Part shown: piece by piece, positions 1-9,034 of the stretch
Position numbering within the stretch: the first letter of the stretch is position 1
Layout of the letters: each line of letters starts with the position of its first letter
Assembly (NCBI RefSeq): GCF_001513975.1
Contig: NZ_KQ947984.1
Location: 372,001 to 436,000 of the forward strand
From: Streptomyces curacoi
GTDB taxonomy: Bacteria > Actinomycetota > Actinomycetes > Streptomycetales > Streptomycetaceae
DNA length: 64,000 nt
Direction of reading: 5' to 3'
Program-made: the position numbers and the translations under genes
Notes under the pieces: generated by a model
The model's database searches: none
Seen by the model: the letters and a program-made list of their open reading frames with translations, nothing else
What the model was told of the DNA's origin: nothing

Positions 1-58
1 GCTCGACCGCCAGCCGCTCCCGGGCGGTCCGCTTTCCCTCACGATTCTTTTCGCTCAC
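1..58 (-). CDS. DsbA-like thioredoxin-fold protein, N-terminus only (partial)
   Basis: Only the first 19 codons are inside the window, starting at a GTG at 58. The peptide begins (M)SEKNREGKRTARERLAVE, a basic, Arg/Glu-rich cytoplasmic leader. The same kind of leader begins the complete DsbA-like protein at 30538-31338 (SKRNSQAAKTAARERL), so this is probably a paralogous membrane-anchored thioredoxin-fold oxidoreductase. No catalytic motif is visible here, so the function is inferred from this leader and from the usual Streptomyces gene order, in which a DsbA-like gene follows trpA. It is separated from trpA by a strong hairpin at 72-100. Confidence 0.6.
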   Translation of the reverse strand, partial: MSEKNREGKRTARERLAVE

Positions 59-71
59 ACCCGCAGAACGA

Positions 72-100
72 ACCGGGGAGGCGCACCGCGCCTCCCCGGT
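72..100 (-). terminator. Hairpin between trpA and the DsbA-like gene
   Basis: A perfect 13-bp GC-rich inverted repeat (72-84 with 88-100) has a 3-nt loop. It lies about 65 bp past the trpA stop and 14 bp before the next start on the same strand. There is no clear U-tract, as is common for Streptomyces terminators. Confidence 0.65.
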
Positions 101-166
101 CACAGGTCCACCCGTTCGAGCGACTCGTACGGAAGGACCTTCTTCTGAAGATGTCCCCTACCGCTC

Positions 167-985
167 CTACGCCTGCCCGCGCACGCCCTTCGCCAGCTCA
201 CCGGCGAGCGTGCGCACGGCCTCGACACCGGCCGGGTGGTCCGGCGCGTCCAGCATCCGCTTGACGAAGGCCGAGCCGACGATCACGCCGTCGGCGAAGC
301 CGGCGACCTCGGCGGCCTGCTCGGCGTTGGACACGCCGAGCCCGACGCAGACGGGCAGCTCGGTGCCGGTGGCGCGGGTGCGCTCGACCAGGTCCTGGGC
401 CTGCGCGCCCACGGACTCACGGGTGCCCGTGACGCCCATCAGCGAGGCGGCGTAGACGAAGCCGCTGCCCGCTGCGGTGATTCGCGCGAGCCGCTCGTCC
501 TTGCTGCTGGGCGCCACGACGAAGACCGTCGCGAGCCCGTGCTTCTCGGCGTGCTCCCTCCAGAGCTGCGACTCCTGCACGGGCAGGTCGGGCAGGATGC
601 ACCCCGCGCCGCCCGCCTCGGCCAGCTCGGCGGTGAAGCGCTCGACGCCGTAGCGGTCGATGGGGTTCCAGTACGTCATGACGAGGACCGGCTTCCCGGT
701 GGCCTCGTAGGCCTCGCGGACCGTACGCATGACATCGGCGATCTTGACCCCGCCCCGCAGGGCGATGTCGTCGGCGGTCTGGATGACGGGGCCGTCGAGG
801 ACGGGGTCGCTGTGCGGCAGACCCACCTCCACGACATCGGCGCCCCCGTCGAGCACGGCCTTGATCGCCTCGATGCCGCCATCCACGGTCGGGAACCCGG
901 CCGGGAGGTAGGCGATGAGGGCGGAGCGGCCCTCGGCCTTGGCACCGGCGAGGGTGTCCGTCAACAGCTGGATGTTGCCGCTCAC
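167..985 (-). CDS. trpA: Tryptophan synthase alpha subunit
   Basis: 272 aa, full length for TrpA. It cleaves indole-3-glycerol phosphate to indole and glyceraldehyde 3-phosphate and channels indole to TrpB in the cytoplasmic alpha2-beta2 complex. The TIM-barrel sequence keeps the acid/base residues expected of the family: Glu53 in [10 protein letters not shown] and Asp64 in PVLDGP. The C-terminal phosphate-binding region [20 protein letters not shown] and VGSAFVK are present. The GTG start at 985 is chosen because it overlaps the trpB stop (GTGA, 982-985), a translational-coupling arrangement, and gives the expected N-terminus [15 protein letters not shown]. It is the last gene of trpC-trpM-trpB-trpA. 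Confidence 0.97.
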   Translation of the reverse strand: MSGNIQLLTDTLAGAKAEGRSALIAYLPAGFPTVDGGIEAIKAVLDGGADVVEVGLPHSDPVLDGPVIQTADDIALRGGVKIADVMRTVREAYEATGKPVLVMTYWNPIDRYGVERFTAELAEAGGAGCILPDLPVQESQLWREHAEKHGLATVFVVAPSSKDERLARITAAGSGFVYAASLMGVTGTRESVGAQAQDLVERTRATGTELPVCVGLGVSNAEQAAEVAGFADGVIVGSAFVKRMLDAPDHPAGVEAVRTLAGELAKGVRGQA

Positions 986-2265
986 TTGGCGTCCCCCTCG
1001 ATCTCCGCGACATCGGCTGCGTTGGCGGCGACTTCGGCATCGGTGTCGTACAGGCCGAAGTAGCGCGCGGCGGTGTCCATGTCCTTGTCGCCGCGCCCGG
1101 ACAGGTTGACCACGATCAACCCGTCCTTGCCCAGTTCCTTGCCGACATCGAGGGCGCCCGCGAGGGCGTGGGCGCTCTCGATGGCCGGGATGATGCCCTC
1201 CGTCCGCGACAGCAGGCGCAGTGCCTGCATCGCGGCGTCGTCGGTGATCGCGCGGTACTCGCCGCGGCCGCTGTCCTTGAGGTAGGAGTGCTCGGGGCCG
1301 ATGCCGGGGTAGTCCAGACCGGCCGAGATCGAGTACGGCTCGGTGATCTGGCCCTCCTCGTCCTGCAGGACGTAGGAGCGGGAGCCGTGCAGGATGCCGG
1401 GCTCGCCGGCGGTCAGGGTGGCCGCGTGCTCGCCCGTCTCGACGCCGTGCCCGGCGGGTTCGCAGCCGATGAGGCGTACGTCCGTGTCGGGGATGAAGGC
1501 GTGGAAGAGGCCGATGGCGTTGGAGCCGCCGCCGACGCAGGCGATGGCGGCGTCGGGGAGGCGTCCGGCGCGCTCCAGGAGCTGGCGGCGCGCTTCGACA
1601 CCGATGACGCGGTGGAAGTCGCGGACCATGGCGGGGAAGGGGTGCGGTCCGGCGACGGTGCCGAAGAGGTAGTGCGTGTGGTCGACGTTGGCGACCCAGT
1701 CGCGGAAGGCCTCGTTGATGGCGTCCTTCAGCGTGCGGCTGCCCGACTTCACGGCGATGACCTCGGCGCCGAGCATGCGCATACGAGCCACGTTGAGGGC
1801 CTGGCGCTGGGTGTCGATCTCGCCCATGTAGATCGTGCACTCCAGGCCGAACAGCGCGCAGGCGGTGGCCGTCGCGACGCCGTGCTGCCCGGCGCCGGTC
1901 TCGGCGATGACGCGGGTCTTGCCCATGCGCTTGGTGAGCAGGGCCTGGCCGAGCACGTTGTTGATCTTGTGGGAGCCGGTGTGGTTGAGGTCCTCGCGCT
2001 TGAGGAACACCCGGCAGCCTCCGGCGTGCTCGGCGAAACGAGGCACCTCGGTGAGGGAGCTGGGGCGGCCGGTGTAGTGGACCAGCAGGTCGTCGAGCTC
2101 TCGGGCGAACTCGGGGTCGTGCTTGGCCTTGTCGTACTCGACGGCCACCTCGTCGACGGCGGCGACGAGCGCCTCCGGGATGAACTTGCCGCCGAAGGCG
2201 CCGAAGTAGCCTTCGGCGCTCGGGACCTGACCCTCGGGGTCAGGGATGAAGAACTCGCTGGGCAT
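982..2265 (-). CDS. trpB: Tryptophan synthase beta subunit
   Basis: 427 aa. A PLP enzyme that condenses indole with L-serine to give L-tryptophan. The PLP lysine is Lys100 in HTGSHKINN. The glycine-rich phosphate-binding loop GGGSNAIG and the AETGAGQHG segment are intact. The ATG at 2265 is preceded by a GTGAGG ribosome-binding site. It begins with the usual TrpB1 opening ([16 protein letters not shown]). The stop overlaps the trpA start by the GTGA arrangement, and trpM lies 58 bp upstream on the same strand. This is a standard TrpB1 that works with TrpA, not a TrpB2. Confidence 0.98.
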   Translation of the reverse strand: MPSEFFIPDPEGQVPSAEGYFGAFGGKFIPEALVAAVDEVAVEYDKAKHDPEFARELDDLLVHYTGRPSSLTEVPRFAEHAGGCRVFLKREDLNHTGSHKINNVLGQALLTKRMGKTRVIAETGAGQHGVATATACALFGLECTIYMGEIDTQRQALNVARMRMLGAEVIAVKSGSRTLKDAINEAFRDWVANVDHTHYLFGTVAGPHPFPAMVRDFHRVIGVEARRQLLERAGRLPDAAIACVGGGSNAIGLFHAFIPDTDVRLIGCEPAGHGVETGEHAATLTAGEPGILHGSRSYVLQDEEGQITEPYSISAGLDYPGIGPEHSYLKDSGRGEYRAITDDAAMQALRLLSRTEGIIPAIESAHALAGALDVGKELGKDGLIVVNLSGRGDKDMDTAARYFGLYDTDAEVAANAADVAEIEGDAK

Positions 2266-2323
2266 GCGAAAACCTCACGGTGAGATTGTGGAAAGACACT
2301 CATCGCCGTGGGGGCGGGGCTTG

Positions 2324-2545
2324 TCAGGCGGCCGCGGGCCGTCCATGGTTGCTCGCGCAGTTCCCCGCGCCCCCAAAGGGGCGCTGCCATCGACGGCCGT
2401 TCACCTGGCCGGGCTCGTCTCCGATGACGTACCGCACTCGTCGACCATGCACCCTGCGCGCGGGCGCGCGGCAGCCCCGGGGCCGGCAGCCGCGCGCGAG
2501 GCGGGCGTACGGGTCCCGAGTCGTCAGGGTGATCGGGAGGGTCAT
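2324..2545 (-). CDS. trpM: TrpM, small modulator of tryptophan biosynthesis
   Basis: 73 aa, basic (about 15 Arg), without a membrane segment or signal peptide. It lies between trpC (22 bp) and trpB (58 bp) on the same strand, which is the trpX/trpM position of Streptomyces. The segment RRVRYVIGDEPGQVNG is what I recognise as the conserved TrpM core. In S. coelicolor a small protein in this position has been reported to modulate tryptophan synthesis and differentiation; the molecular mechanism is not evident from sequence. The last ~20 residues (after about residue 52) are encoded by a dispersed GC-rich repeat (2348-2390), so the C-terminus is probably species-specific and the functional part may end near residue 55. 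The ATG at 2545 has only a weak RBS. Confidence 0.75.
   Translation of the reverse strand: MTLPITLTTRDPYARLARGCRPRGCRAPARRVHGRRVRYVIGDEPGQVNGRRWQRPFGGAGNCASNHGRPAAA
2348..2390. repeat. Dispersed Streptomyces-type GC palindrome inside trpM 3' end
   Basis: The segment around 2351-2384 contains GCGCAGTTCCCCGCGCCCC followed by AAAGGGGCGC. This arrangement (CGCGCAGTTCCCCGCGCCCC plus a short A-rich loop plus GGGGC) is a very frequent intergenic repeat in Streptomyces chromosomes, from memory of many genomes. Here it falls within the trpM reading frame. Confidence 0.55.
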
Positions 2546-2567
2546 CGCCGCTCAGCTTACCGGGTGA

Positions 2568-3377
2568 TCAGCCTCTGCCGTGCCGCAATGCGGGGTGCTC
2601 GCCCGCTGCCACCAGGTCGGAGACGGCGGACTTCGGGTCCTTGCCGGTGACCAGGGACTCGCCGACCAGGACCGCGTCGGCTCCGGCGTTGGCGTACGCG
2701 ATGAGGTCGTGGGGGCCGCGGATGCCGGACTCGGCGATCTTGACGATGCCGTCCGGGATCTCCGGGGCGACCCGCTCGAACGTGGAGCGGTCGACCTCCA
2801 GGGTCTTGAGGTTGCGCGCGTTGACGCCGATCACCTTGGCGCCGGCGTCCACCGCGCGCTCGACCTCGTCCTCGTCGTGCACCTCGACGAGGGGCGTGAG
2901 GCCGATGGACACCGCGCGCTCGATGAGGGACTCCAGGGCCGGCTGGTCGAGGGCCGCGACGATCAGCAGGGCGAGGTCGGCGCCGTACGCCCGGGCCTCC
3001 CACAGCTGGTACGACGTGACGATGAAGTCCTTGCGCAGGACTGGGATGTCCACGCGGGCGCGGACGGCCTCCAGGTCGGCCAGCGAGCCGCCGAAGCGGC
3101 GCTGTTCGGTGAGGACGGAGATGACGGCCGCGCCGCCCGCCTCGTAGTCGGCGGCGAGCCCGGCCGGGTCGGCGATCGCGGCCAGCGCGCCCTTGGAGGG
3201 GCTGGAGCGCTTGACCTCGCAGATGACCTTGACGCCGTCGCCCTTCAGCGCGGCCACCCCGTCCTTGGCCGCGGGAGCCTTGGCCGCGCGCTCCTTGAGC
3301 TCGTCGAGGCTGACGCGCGCCTGCCGCTCCGCGAGGTCGGCACGGACTCCGTCGATGATCTCGTCGAGCACACTCAC
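2568..3377 (-). CDS. trpC: Indole-3-glycerol-phosphate synthase
   Basis: 269 aa TIM barrel that closes and decarboxylates the carboxyphenylaminodeoxyribulose phosphate made by PriA/TrpF, giving indole-3-glycerol phosphate for TrpA. Visible family signatures are [11 protein letters not shown] (Glu54, Lys56 and the S-P-S-K-G segment near residues 59-63), [29 protein letters not shown] and ESGIRG. The start is a GTG at 3377, giving [19 protein letters not shown], the usual N-terminus. It is monofunctional, with no fused TrpF domain, which agrees with reliance on PriA. It leads the trpC-trpM-trpB-trpA transcription unit, and 136 bp of upstream sequence could hold a promoter. Confidence 0.97.
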   Translation of the reverse strand: MSVLDEIIDGVRADLAERQARVSLDELKERAAKAPAAKDGVAALKGDGVKVICEVKRSSPSKGALAAIADPAGLAADYEAGGAAVISVLTEQRRFGGSLADLEAVRARVDIPVLRKDFIVTSYQLWEARAYGADLALLIVAALDQPALESLIERAVSIGLTPLVEVHDEDEVERAVDAGAKVIGVNARNLKTLEVDRSTFERVAPEIPDGIVKIAESGIRGPHDLIAYANAGADAVLVGESLVTGKDPKSAVSDLVAAGEHPALRHGRG

Positions 3378-3487
3378 GCGAGCGGCCCCCTTCCAGACGG
3401 CTGGTTATGAAAGCGGTACGAAAACCTATGGTCACTGCGATGGTATCCGGAGGAGGGCGTAGGCCTCGCATCCGGTTGACGCCGGTC

Positions 3488-3517
3488 CCACTACCTGGAC
3501 GTTCCGCAGTTGATCAA
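3488..3517 (-). promoter_or_regulatory. Candidate promoter for trpCMBA
   Basis: On the minus strand TTGATC (complement of 3512-3517) is followed after 18 bp by TAGTGG (complement of 3488-3493), a reasonable match to Streptomyces housekeeping promoters. It sits about 110 bp before the trpC start. No Trp-codon leader peptide is evident downstream, so there is no sign of attenuation. Prediction only. Confidence 0.3.
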
Positions 3518-3954
3518 GGGTGGAGCCAGCCACCGAACGGCAGGTTCCGGACAACGGTGAAGTCCAGCACCAACGCCCCGGCGGCCCACAGCTGCGCCGG
3601 CCCGAGATCCACCCGCAGCGGCCGTCCGCGCACCGCACGGACCACCCAGACGGTCCACAGCACGGCGAAGAGCACATAGCCGACGACGGCCACCGCGTTG
3701 TCCTGGAGTGCCGCCAGGAAGTCGCCGTGGACGACGGCGTGCGCACTGCGCAGTCCGCCGCAGCCCGGGCAGTAGAGGCCGGTGTGCTGCAGGAGCGGGC
3801 AGGGGGGGTAGTGGCCGGGCTCGTTCGGGTCCACCGCCCCCACGTACGCGAAGGCGCCGGCGACGGCCGCGAGGACGCCTGCCGGAAGGACCAGCCGGCC
3901 CGGCACGGCGCCGGGCTGCGTGGTCCTGGTGCTGTCGGCGTTCACGTCCCGCAT
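3514..3954 (-). CDS. DUF2752 membrane protein in the trp cluster
   Basis: 146 aa with three hydrophobic stretches, near residues 20-42 (RLVLPAGVLAAVAGAFAYVG), 85-105 and 115-135. Between the first two is the DUF2752 signature CPLLQHTGLYCPGCGGLRSA, with three cysteines and the PGCGGLR motif. The function of the family is unknown; the Cys motif suggests metal or redox binding, but this is inference. It is followed by the HGxxPAAW gene (upstream) and trpC (downstream) on the same strand, a conserved neighbourhood in actinomycetes. The start at 3954 (MRDVNADS) is ATG. A downstream trpC promoter appears to overlap its 3' end. Confidence 0.85.
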   Translation of the reverse strand: MRDVNADSTRTTQPGAVPGRLVLPAGVLAAVAGAFAYVGAVDPNEPGHYPPCPLLQHTGLYCPGCGGLRSAHAVVHGDFLAALQDNAVAVVGYVLFAVLWTVWVVRAVRGRPLRVDLGPAQLWAAGALVLDFTVVRNLPFGGWLHP

Positions 3955-4032
3955 TGTGCCCCGTACGCGCGTGAGGGGCGTCCCCTGGCAGCCATCGGTG
4001 CCGGGTCGCCCCTCAGCGAAGTACGCGTCGTC

Positions 4033-4284
4033 TCAGCTCTTGGTGCTCGCCGTCTCGCGCTCCTGCGTCGTGAGCAGCGCCTTGTGCGCGTCCTTCGGCT
4101 GGCCCATGCCCATGGCGCTCATGATCCAGCCGACGATGCCGCCGAGGACCACGACGCCCATGCCGCCCCAGAAGCCCGCGGGCTGGTCCATCACCATGAA
4201 GGCGCCCGCCACGCAGAAACCGATGAAGGCGATCGTGACACCGGTCCAGGCGGCCGGGGTGTGACCGTGGCTGCTGCCCGCCAT
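4033..4284 (-). CDS. HGxxPAAW-family small membrane protein
   Basis: 83 aa with the family-defining motif HGHTPAAW at residues 7-14, followed by two transmembrane helices (about 16-34 and 41-62) and a charged C-terminal tail. The ATG at 4284 is chosen because it puts the motif at the N-terminus and has GAGGAGCAA-type spacing (GAGCAAGCA) upstream; longer in-frame starts add unconserved basic sequence. The family is restricted to actinobacteria and usually sits beside trp genes. Its biochemical role is unknown. Confidence 0.85.
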   Translation of the reverse strand: MAGSSHGHTPAAWTGVTIAFIGFCVAGAFMVMDQPAGFWGGMGVVVLGGIVGWIMSAMGMGQPKDAHKALLTTQERETASTKS

Positions 4285-4423
4285 TGCTTGCTCCTCGTTG
4301 CTGTGTACGTGTTGTACGTGGGTGAGCCGGACGCTCGCTGTCATTGTCCCGCACGCGTGAGCATGCGGTGATCGGGGGTAGCCCTCACGAGTCGACGCCG
4401 AGGCCACGCCCAGGAGGGGCGCG

Positions 4424-5056
4424 CTATGCCCCCGTCGGGTCCTCGCCCCGGTCGAGGGCCTTCCAGAGTTCCTCGGGCCGGTCGGGGTCGGCGGCCGGGG
4501 CCTTGCGGCGCGGCCCGGAGACGCCGCCGCGCTCGTAGCGGCCGGACATGCCGGGCCACAGCCGGCCGTAGCGCAGGGCCAGCAGTCCGGCGAGCAGGAT
4601 CAGGACGCCGCCGACGGCCGCGACATACGGCCAGGCCGTATGGGTGAGGGCGTGGACGGTGGCCGAGGTGTCACCGGAGGCCCGGGCGGCCTTCTCGTCG
4701 AGCGCGGAGCTGTCGGAGGCGCCGAGCAGGGCCGCGGCGACCGTGCCGGCGCCGGAGAGCGCGAGCAGGCCGGCGACGACGAAGCGGCCGGCCCGACGGA
4801 CGGCGAAGACGGCGACGAGGGCGGCGAGCCCCACTATGGCCAGGGCCGCGGGGACGCCCGTGACGTCGCTGCCCCTGGCGGTGAGGGGGAACGGGCCGCC
4901 GGCCACCGTCGCGGTGCCCTCCGACCAGCGCTGCCGGGTGGCGAGCAGCGCGACGGCCGCGCCGAGCGCACCGCACAGCAGCGCGAGGGCGAGACTCATA
5001 CGGCCGGCCCGGGCGGAACCGGGGGCTTCGGAACGGGGGTGAGGTGCAGCAGTCAC
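4424..5056 (-). CDS. Trp-region conserved membrane protein (TIGR02234 type)
   Basis: 210 aa with four predicted transmembrane segments, near residues 21-40, 66-85, 90-111 and 141-162. The external loop after helix 1 carries TRQRWSEGTATV, and helices 1-2 are Ala/Leu/Val rich; this matches the trp-biosynthesis-associated membrane protein family found next to trpE in actinomycetes. No enzyme motif is visible. It lies 67 bp downstream of trpE on the same strand and is likely co-transcribed. A role in tryptophan or anthranilate transport is possible from context only. Confidence 0.85.
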   Translation of the reverse strand: MTAAPHPRSEAPGSARAGRMSLALALLCGALGAAVALLATRQRWSEGTATVAGGPFPLTARGSDVTGVPAALAIVGLAALVAVFAVRRAGRFVVAGLLALSGAGTVAAALLGASDSSALDEKAARASGDTSATVHALTHTAWPYVAAVGGVLILLAGLLALRYGRLWPGMSGRYERGGVSGPRRKAPAADPDRPEELWKALDRGEDPTGA

Positions 5057-5123
5057 GACTCCACTATCACCCGGAGCCCGAACGATCAGTCACCCGGGGT
5101 TCACGTGGGACGGCCCCCGCAGG

Positions 5124-6611
5124 TCACCCGAGCCGGTTCGCCGTGTGCACCGCCCGCAGTACCGCCGCCGCCTTGTTCCGGCACTCGGTGTCCTCGGCGA
5201 CCGGGTCGGAGTCGGCGACGATGCCCGCGCCGGCCTGGACGTACGCGGTCCCGTCCCGCAGCAGGGCCGTACGGATGGCGATGGCGGTGTCGGAGTCGCC
5301 CGCGAAGTCGAGGTAGCCGACGCAGCCGCCGTACAGGCCGCGCCGGGACGGCTCCAGTTCGTCGATGATCTGCATGGCGCGGGGCTTGGGGGCGCCGGAG
5401 AGCGTGCCGGCCGGGAAGCAGGCCGTCAGGACGTCGAAGGCCGTGCGGCCCGGCGCGACCCGTCCCGTCACCGTCGAGACGATGTGCATCACGTGGGAGT
5501 ACCGCTCGATGGACATGAAGTCGACGACCTCGACCGAGCCCGGCTCGCAGACCCTCCCGAGGTCGTTGCGGCCGAGGTCGACCAGCATGAGGTGCTCGGC
5601 GCGCTCCTTCGGGTCGGCGAGCAGTTCGTCGGCGAGGGCCTGGTCCTCCTGCGGGGTGGCCCCGCGCCACCGGGTGCCGGCGATGGGGTGGACCATCGCC
5701 TGCCCGTCCTCGACCTTGACCAGGGCCTCGGGGGAGGAGCCGACGACGTCGAAGCCGTCGAAGCGGAACAGGTACATGTACGGGGAGGGATTGGTCGCCC
5801 GCAGCACCCGGTAGACGTCCAACGCGCTTGCCGTGCAGGGCGTTTCGAAGCGCTGGGAGGGGACCACCTGGAAGGCCTCGCCCGCGCGGATGCGCTCCTT
5901 GATGTCCTCGACGGCTTCCTGGAAGTCCTCGCCGCCCCACAGGGCGGTGTACTCGGGCAGTTCGGAGGGCGGGAGCACGGCCGGGGGCTGGGCGACCGCG
6001 CGCGAGAGGTCGGCCTCCATGGCGTCGAGGCGGGCGATCGCGTCCGCGTAGGCCTCGTCGACGCCGGTGTCGAGGTCGTTGTGGTTGATCGCGTTGGCGA
6101 TCAGCAGGACGGAGCCCTCCCAGTGGTCCATGACGGCGAGGTCACTGGTGAGCAGCATGGTCAGCTCGGGCAGCCGGAGGTCGTCCCGCTCGCCGGGGCC
6201 GATCTTCTCCAGGCGGCGCACGATGTCGTAGCCGAGGTAGCCGACCATGCCGCCGGTGAAGGGCGGCAGGTTCAGGTCGTGGGCGAGGTCACGGGGGGTG
6301 TGGAGGGCCTCGATGGTGGCGCGCAGGGCGGCCAGCGGGTCGCCCTCGACGGGGACGCCGACGGGCGGGGCGCCGAGCCAGTGGGCCTGTCCGTCGCGCT
6401 CGGTGAGGGTCGCCGCGGAGCGTACGCCCACGAACGAGTAGCGGGACCAGGACCTGCCGTTCTCCGCGGACTCCAGCAGGAAGGTGCCGGGGCGCTCGGC
6501 GGCGAGCTTGCGGTAGAGCGCCACCGGGGTGTCGCCGTCGGCGAGGAGCTTGCGGGTGACCGGAATGACGCGGCGGTCGGTGGCCAGCTTGCGGAACGTC
6601 TCGAGGTCCAT
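5124..6611 (-). CDS. trpE: Anthranilate synthase component I
   Basis: 495 aa. It converts chorismate plus ammonia (from a TrpG glutaminase, not in this window) to anthranilate. The N-terminal domain has the tryptophan feedback motif FLLES (about residue 48) followed by SWSRYSFVG. The C-terminal chorismate-binding domain has [44 protein letters not shown] and [11 protein letters not shown]. The ATG at 6611 is chosen because it gives the family N-terminus [18 protein letters not shown] and lies 11 bp after the hisI stop; in-frame upstream sequence is hisI in the wrong frame. Co-transcription with hisI is likely. Confidence 0.97.
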   Translation of the reverse strand: MDLETFRKLATDRRVIPVTRKLLADGDTPVALYRKLAAERPGTFLLESAENGRSWSRYSFVGVRSAATLTERDGQAHWLGAPPVGVPVEGDPLAALRATIEALHTPRDLAHDLNLPPFTGGMVGYLGYDIVRRLEKIGPGERDDLRLPELTMLLTSDLAVMDHWEGSVLLIANAINHNDLDTGVDEAYADAIARLDAMEADLSRAVAQPPAVLPPSELPEYTALWGGEDFQEAVEDIKERIRAGEAFQVVPSQRFETPCTASALDVYRVLRATNPSPYMYLFRFDGFDVVGSSPEALVKVEDGQAMVHPIAGTRWRGATPQEDQALADELLADPKERAEHLMLVDLGRNDLGRVCEPGSVEVVDFMSIERYSHVMHIVSTVTGRVAPGRTAFDVLTACFPAGTLSGAPKPRAMQIIDELEPSRRGLYGGCVGYLDFAGDSDTAIAIRTALLRDGTAYVQAGAGIVADSDPVAEDTECRNKAAAVLRAVHTANRLG

Positions 6612-6622
6612 GGCGGCCGACC

Positions 6623-7030
6623 TTACTGATCCGAGACCGGTACGCCGGAATCGGCGCCCTCGGTCTCCTTGACGAGCACATCCACGTCGAAGCAGGTGCG
6701 CGCGCCCGTGTGGCAGGCGGCGCCGACCTGGTCGACCTTGACGAGCACGGTGTCGGCGTCGCAGTCCAGGGCCACCGACTTGACCCACTGGAAGTGGCCG
6801 GAGGTGTCGCCCTTGACCCAGTACTCCTGGCGGCTGCGCGACCAGTAGGTGCAGCGGCCGGTGGTGAGCGTGCGATGCAGCGCCTCGTCGTCCATCCAGC
6901 CGAGCATCAGCACCTCTCCGGTGTCGTACTGCTGGGCGATGGCGGGCAGGAGGCCGTCCGGGCTGCGCTTGAGGCGCCCGGCGATCTCGGGGTCCAGCCG
7001 GCTGGGCTGACGGGGCGTGCTGGTGGTCAT
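6623..7030 (-). CDS. hisI: Phosphoribosyl-AMP cyclohydrolase
   Basis: 135 aa. Third step of histidine synthesis, opening the adenine ring of PR-AMP. The Zn/Mg signature is complete: [12 protein letters not shown] followed by [12 protein letters not shown], plus the [16 protein letters not shown] segment. It is the HisI domain alone; no fused HisE pyrophosphohydrolase follows. The start is uncertain between ATG 7030 ([12 protein letters not shown]) and ATG 7039; 7030 is taken as the commoner family start. It is divergent from 7114 and lies 11 bp before trpE, so a histidine gene leads the tryptophan genes. Confidence 0.95.
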   Translation of the reverse strand: MTTSTPRQPSRLDPEIAGRLKRSPDGLLPAIAQQYDTGEVLMLGWMDDEALHRTLTTGRCTYWSRSRQEYWVKGDTSGHFQWVKSVALDCDADTVLVKVDQVGAACHTGARTCFDVDVLVKETEGADSGVPVSDQ

Positions 7031-7113
7031 GCCTGCCATTGTGCCGCGCGCCACTGACAGTGACCGTCAGGTGTCCACTGGGCGGACCTGTGGACCGGTC
7101 GTAGGCTGACTGC

Positions 7114-7749
7114 ATGTCGACCTTCGCCAAGCGTGAACGACTTCTCCTGGCCGATCTCCTGGAGGCCGCGGGCCCCGACGCCCCCACCCTCTGCGAGGGC
7201 TGGCGGACCCGTGACCTCGCCGCGCACGTGGTCGTGCGCGAGCGCCGCCCCGACGCCGCCGCCGGCATTCTGATCAAGCCGCTCGCACCGCGCCTGGACA
7301 AGGCGATGGAGGAGTTCGCGGCGAAGCCGTACGAGGAGCTGATCCAGCTCATCCGTACCGGCCCGCCGCGCTTCTCGCCGTTCCAGCTCAAGCAGATCGA
7401 CGAGGCGTCGAACACGATCGAGTTCTACGTCCACACGGAGGACGTCCGCCGCGCCCAGCCGGACTGGACGCCGCGCGAGCTCGACCCGGTCTTCCAGGAC
7501 GCCCTCTGGTCCCGCCTGGAGCGCTCCGCGCGGCTGATGGGCCGCGGCGCGCCCACGGGCCTGGTGCTGCGCCGCCCGAACGGCCAGACGGCCGTGGCCC
7601 ACCGGGGCACGCCGGTCGTCACGGTGACCGGCGAGCCGTCGGAGCTGCTGCTGTTCTCCTACGGCCGGCAGAGCGCCGCCGACGTCGAGCTGGACGGCGA
7701 CAAGGACGCGATCGCCAAGCTGCACGAGACCAAGCAGCTGGGGATCTAG
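7114..7749 (+). CDS. TIGR03085-type DinB/mycothiol-dependent-isomerase-like protein
   Basis: 211 aa soluble protein of the DinB four-helix superfamily, the fold of mycothiol-dependent maleylpyruvate isomerases. The N-terminal part has the typical [20 protein letters not shown] (His38 and downstream Arg/Asp), where the superfamily binds metal, but a full His triad is not obvious. The middle has [17 protein letters not shown], where His could be a second ligand, and a C-terminal substrate-binding-like beta region. Mycothiol is the actinomycete thiol, so a mycothiol-linked role is plausible but unproven. It is transcribed alone on the plus strand and converges with the MFS gene. Confidence 0.8.
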   Translation: MSTFAKRERLLLADLLEAAGPDAPTLCEGWRTRDLAAHVVVRERRPDAAAGILIKPLAPRLDKAMEEFAAKPYEELIQLIRTGPPRFSPFQLKQIDEASNTIEFYVHTEDVRRAQPDWTPRELDPVFQDALWSRLERSARLMGRGAPTGLVLRRPNGQTAVAHRGTPVVTVTGEPSELLLFSYGRQSAADVELDGDKDAIAKLHETKQLGI

Positions 7750-7773
7750 GGACCGGCTGCGGGCCGAGGGCGG

Positions 7774-9024
7774 TCAGCGGGGCAGTTCGGCCCGGCGCAG
7801 GTCTCTCGCGCACAGGCCGACCGCCCCGGCCAGCCCGCAGACGACAGCGCCGGCGACGAAGACCGGGCCGGTGCCCCACAGGCCGATCGCGGCGCCGGTC
7901 AGGGGGAAGGTGAGCGGGGCGACGCCGAGGCTGAAGAAGTTCGACACGGACGTGACCCGGCCGACGTAGGCAGGGTCGGACTCGGCCTGCAGAAGCGCCC
8001 CGCACAGGACGCCGTTCAGCCCCGAGACCAGCCCGATGGACAGGGCCACGGCGACGGCGGCCCCGACCTGCGGCACCTGAGCGAGAGCGGCGATCGCGAC
8101 CGCGCTGACCACGCCGGACAGGGACAGCACCAGCCCCGCGCGCGGGACGCGTCCACGGGCCGTGAGCAGCAAGGAGGCCGCCCCCGCGCCGGTGCCGAAC
8201 CCCGCGAGCACCCATCCGATGCCTCCGGCTCCCCAGCCGCGTTCGTCGGCGAGCAGGGTCAGGCCGACGTTGAGCGGGCCGACGAAGCCGAGGTCGCTGA
8301 GCGCGATGACGACGATCAGCGGGCGCAGGACCCGGTGGCCGCGTATGTAGCGCAGACCGCCGGTCAGGTCGCTCCACGCGCCGCCACGCGCGCGCGTGTC
8401 GTCCGCGGGGTGCTTTCCCACGCGGACGGCGACCAGGAGCGGCAGGGAGGCCGCGAACAGCAACCCGGCCAGCCCGAACGCCGCCGCGGTGCCACCCAGG
8501 GCCACGCCGAGGCCGCCGAGCGGGGCGCCGACGACGCTGGCCAGGCGGATGACGAGGCCGCGCATGCCGTGCACTCGGGCGAGCTGTCCGCGTCCGGTGA
8601 TCCGGGTCGGGAGGGCGCCCAGGGCGGGCATCATGAGGGCGTCGACCGCCCCGAAGACCAGCGCGAGCGCGGCCAGCGGCCACAGGCCCGGGCGACCCAC
8701 GAGCAGCAGCCCCGCGACCGCGAGGACCGCCGCGCAGCGCACGGCGTCGCTGCTGATCAGCACCCTGCGGGGGCCGAACCGGTCGGCGATCACTCCTCCG
8801 CCCAGCATCAGCACGGCCCGCGGCACCGCGCTGAGCGCGGTCACCAGACCGGCCTGGGCGGGCGTACCGGCCTGGACGGCGGTCCAGGACAGCGCGAGGT
8901 AGTAGACGTTGTCCCCGATGGCCGACGAGGCGTAGGCGCCGAGCCAGCGCAGCACGTTGGGGTCGCGGTGAGCGGCGCGCTCCGCCATGGCGGCGGGCGC
9001 GGGGCCGGTCCGGGTCGACGGCAC
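7774..9024 (-). CDS. MFS transporter, drug-efflux type
   Basis: 416 aa with about 12 hydrophobic segments. The DRFGPRRVLISSD loop after helix 2 is the MFS motif A. The protein resembles EntS/MefA-like exporters (MFS_3 type); the substrate cannot be predicted. GTG 9024 is preferred to ATG 8988 because AGAGGA lies six bases upstream of it and nothing comparable precedes the ATG. It starts 11 bp after the end of a decayed ArsR-type regulator on the same strand, which in related genomes would be its likely regulator. Confidence 0.85.
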   Translation of the reverse strand: MPSTRTGPAPAAMAERAAHRDPNVLRWLGAYASSAIGDNVYYLALSWTAVQAGTPAQAGLVTALSAVPRAVLMLGGGVIADRFGPRRVLISSDAVRCAAVLAVAGLLLVGRPGLWPLAALALVFGAVDALMMPALGALPTRITGRGQLARVHGMRGLVIRLASVVGAPLGGLGVALGGTAAAFGLAGLLFAASLPLLVAVRVGKHPADDTRARGGAWSDLTGGLRYIRGHRVLRPLIVVIALSDLGFVGPLNVGLTLLADERGWGAGGIGWVLAGFGTGAGAASLLLTARGRVPRAGLVLSLSGVVSAVAIAALAQVPQVGAAVAVALSIGLVSGLNGVLCGALLQAESDPAYVGRVTSVSNFFSLGVAPLTFPLTGAAIGLWGTGPVFVAGAVVCGLAGAVGLCARDLRRAELPR

Positions 9025-9034
9025 GTCGGTCCTC

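Noticed and set aside
3378..3487. A Trp leader peptide or attenuator upstream of trpC
   Set aside because: No short frame with consecutive TGG codons and no terminator-antiterminator pair could be seen.
7056..7080. CTGAC-N7-GTCAG inverted repeat between hisI and the divergent 7114 gene
   Set aside because: Only 5-bp arms; too short to claim as an operator without a comparison.
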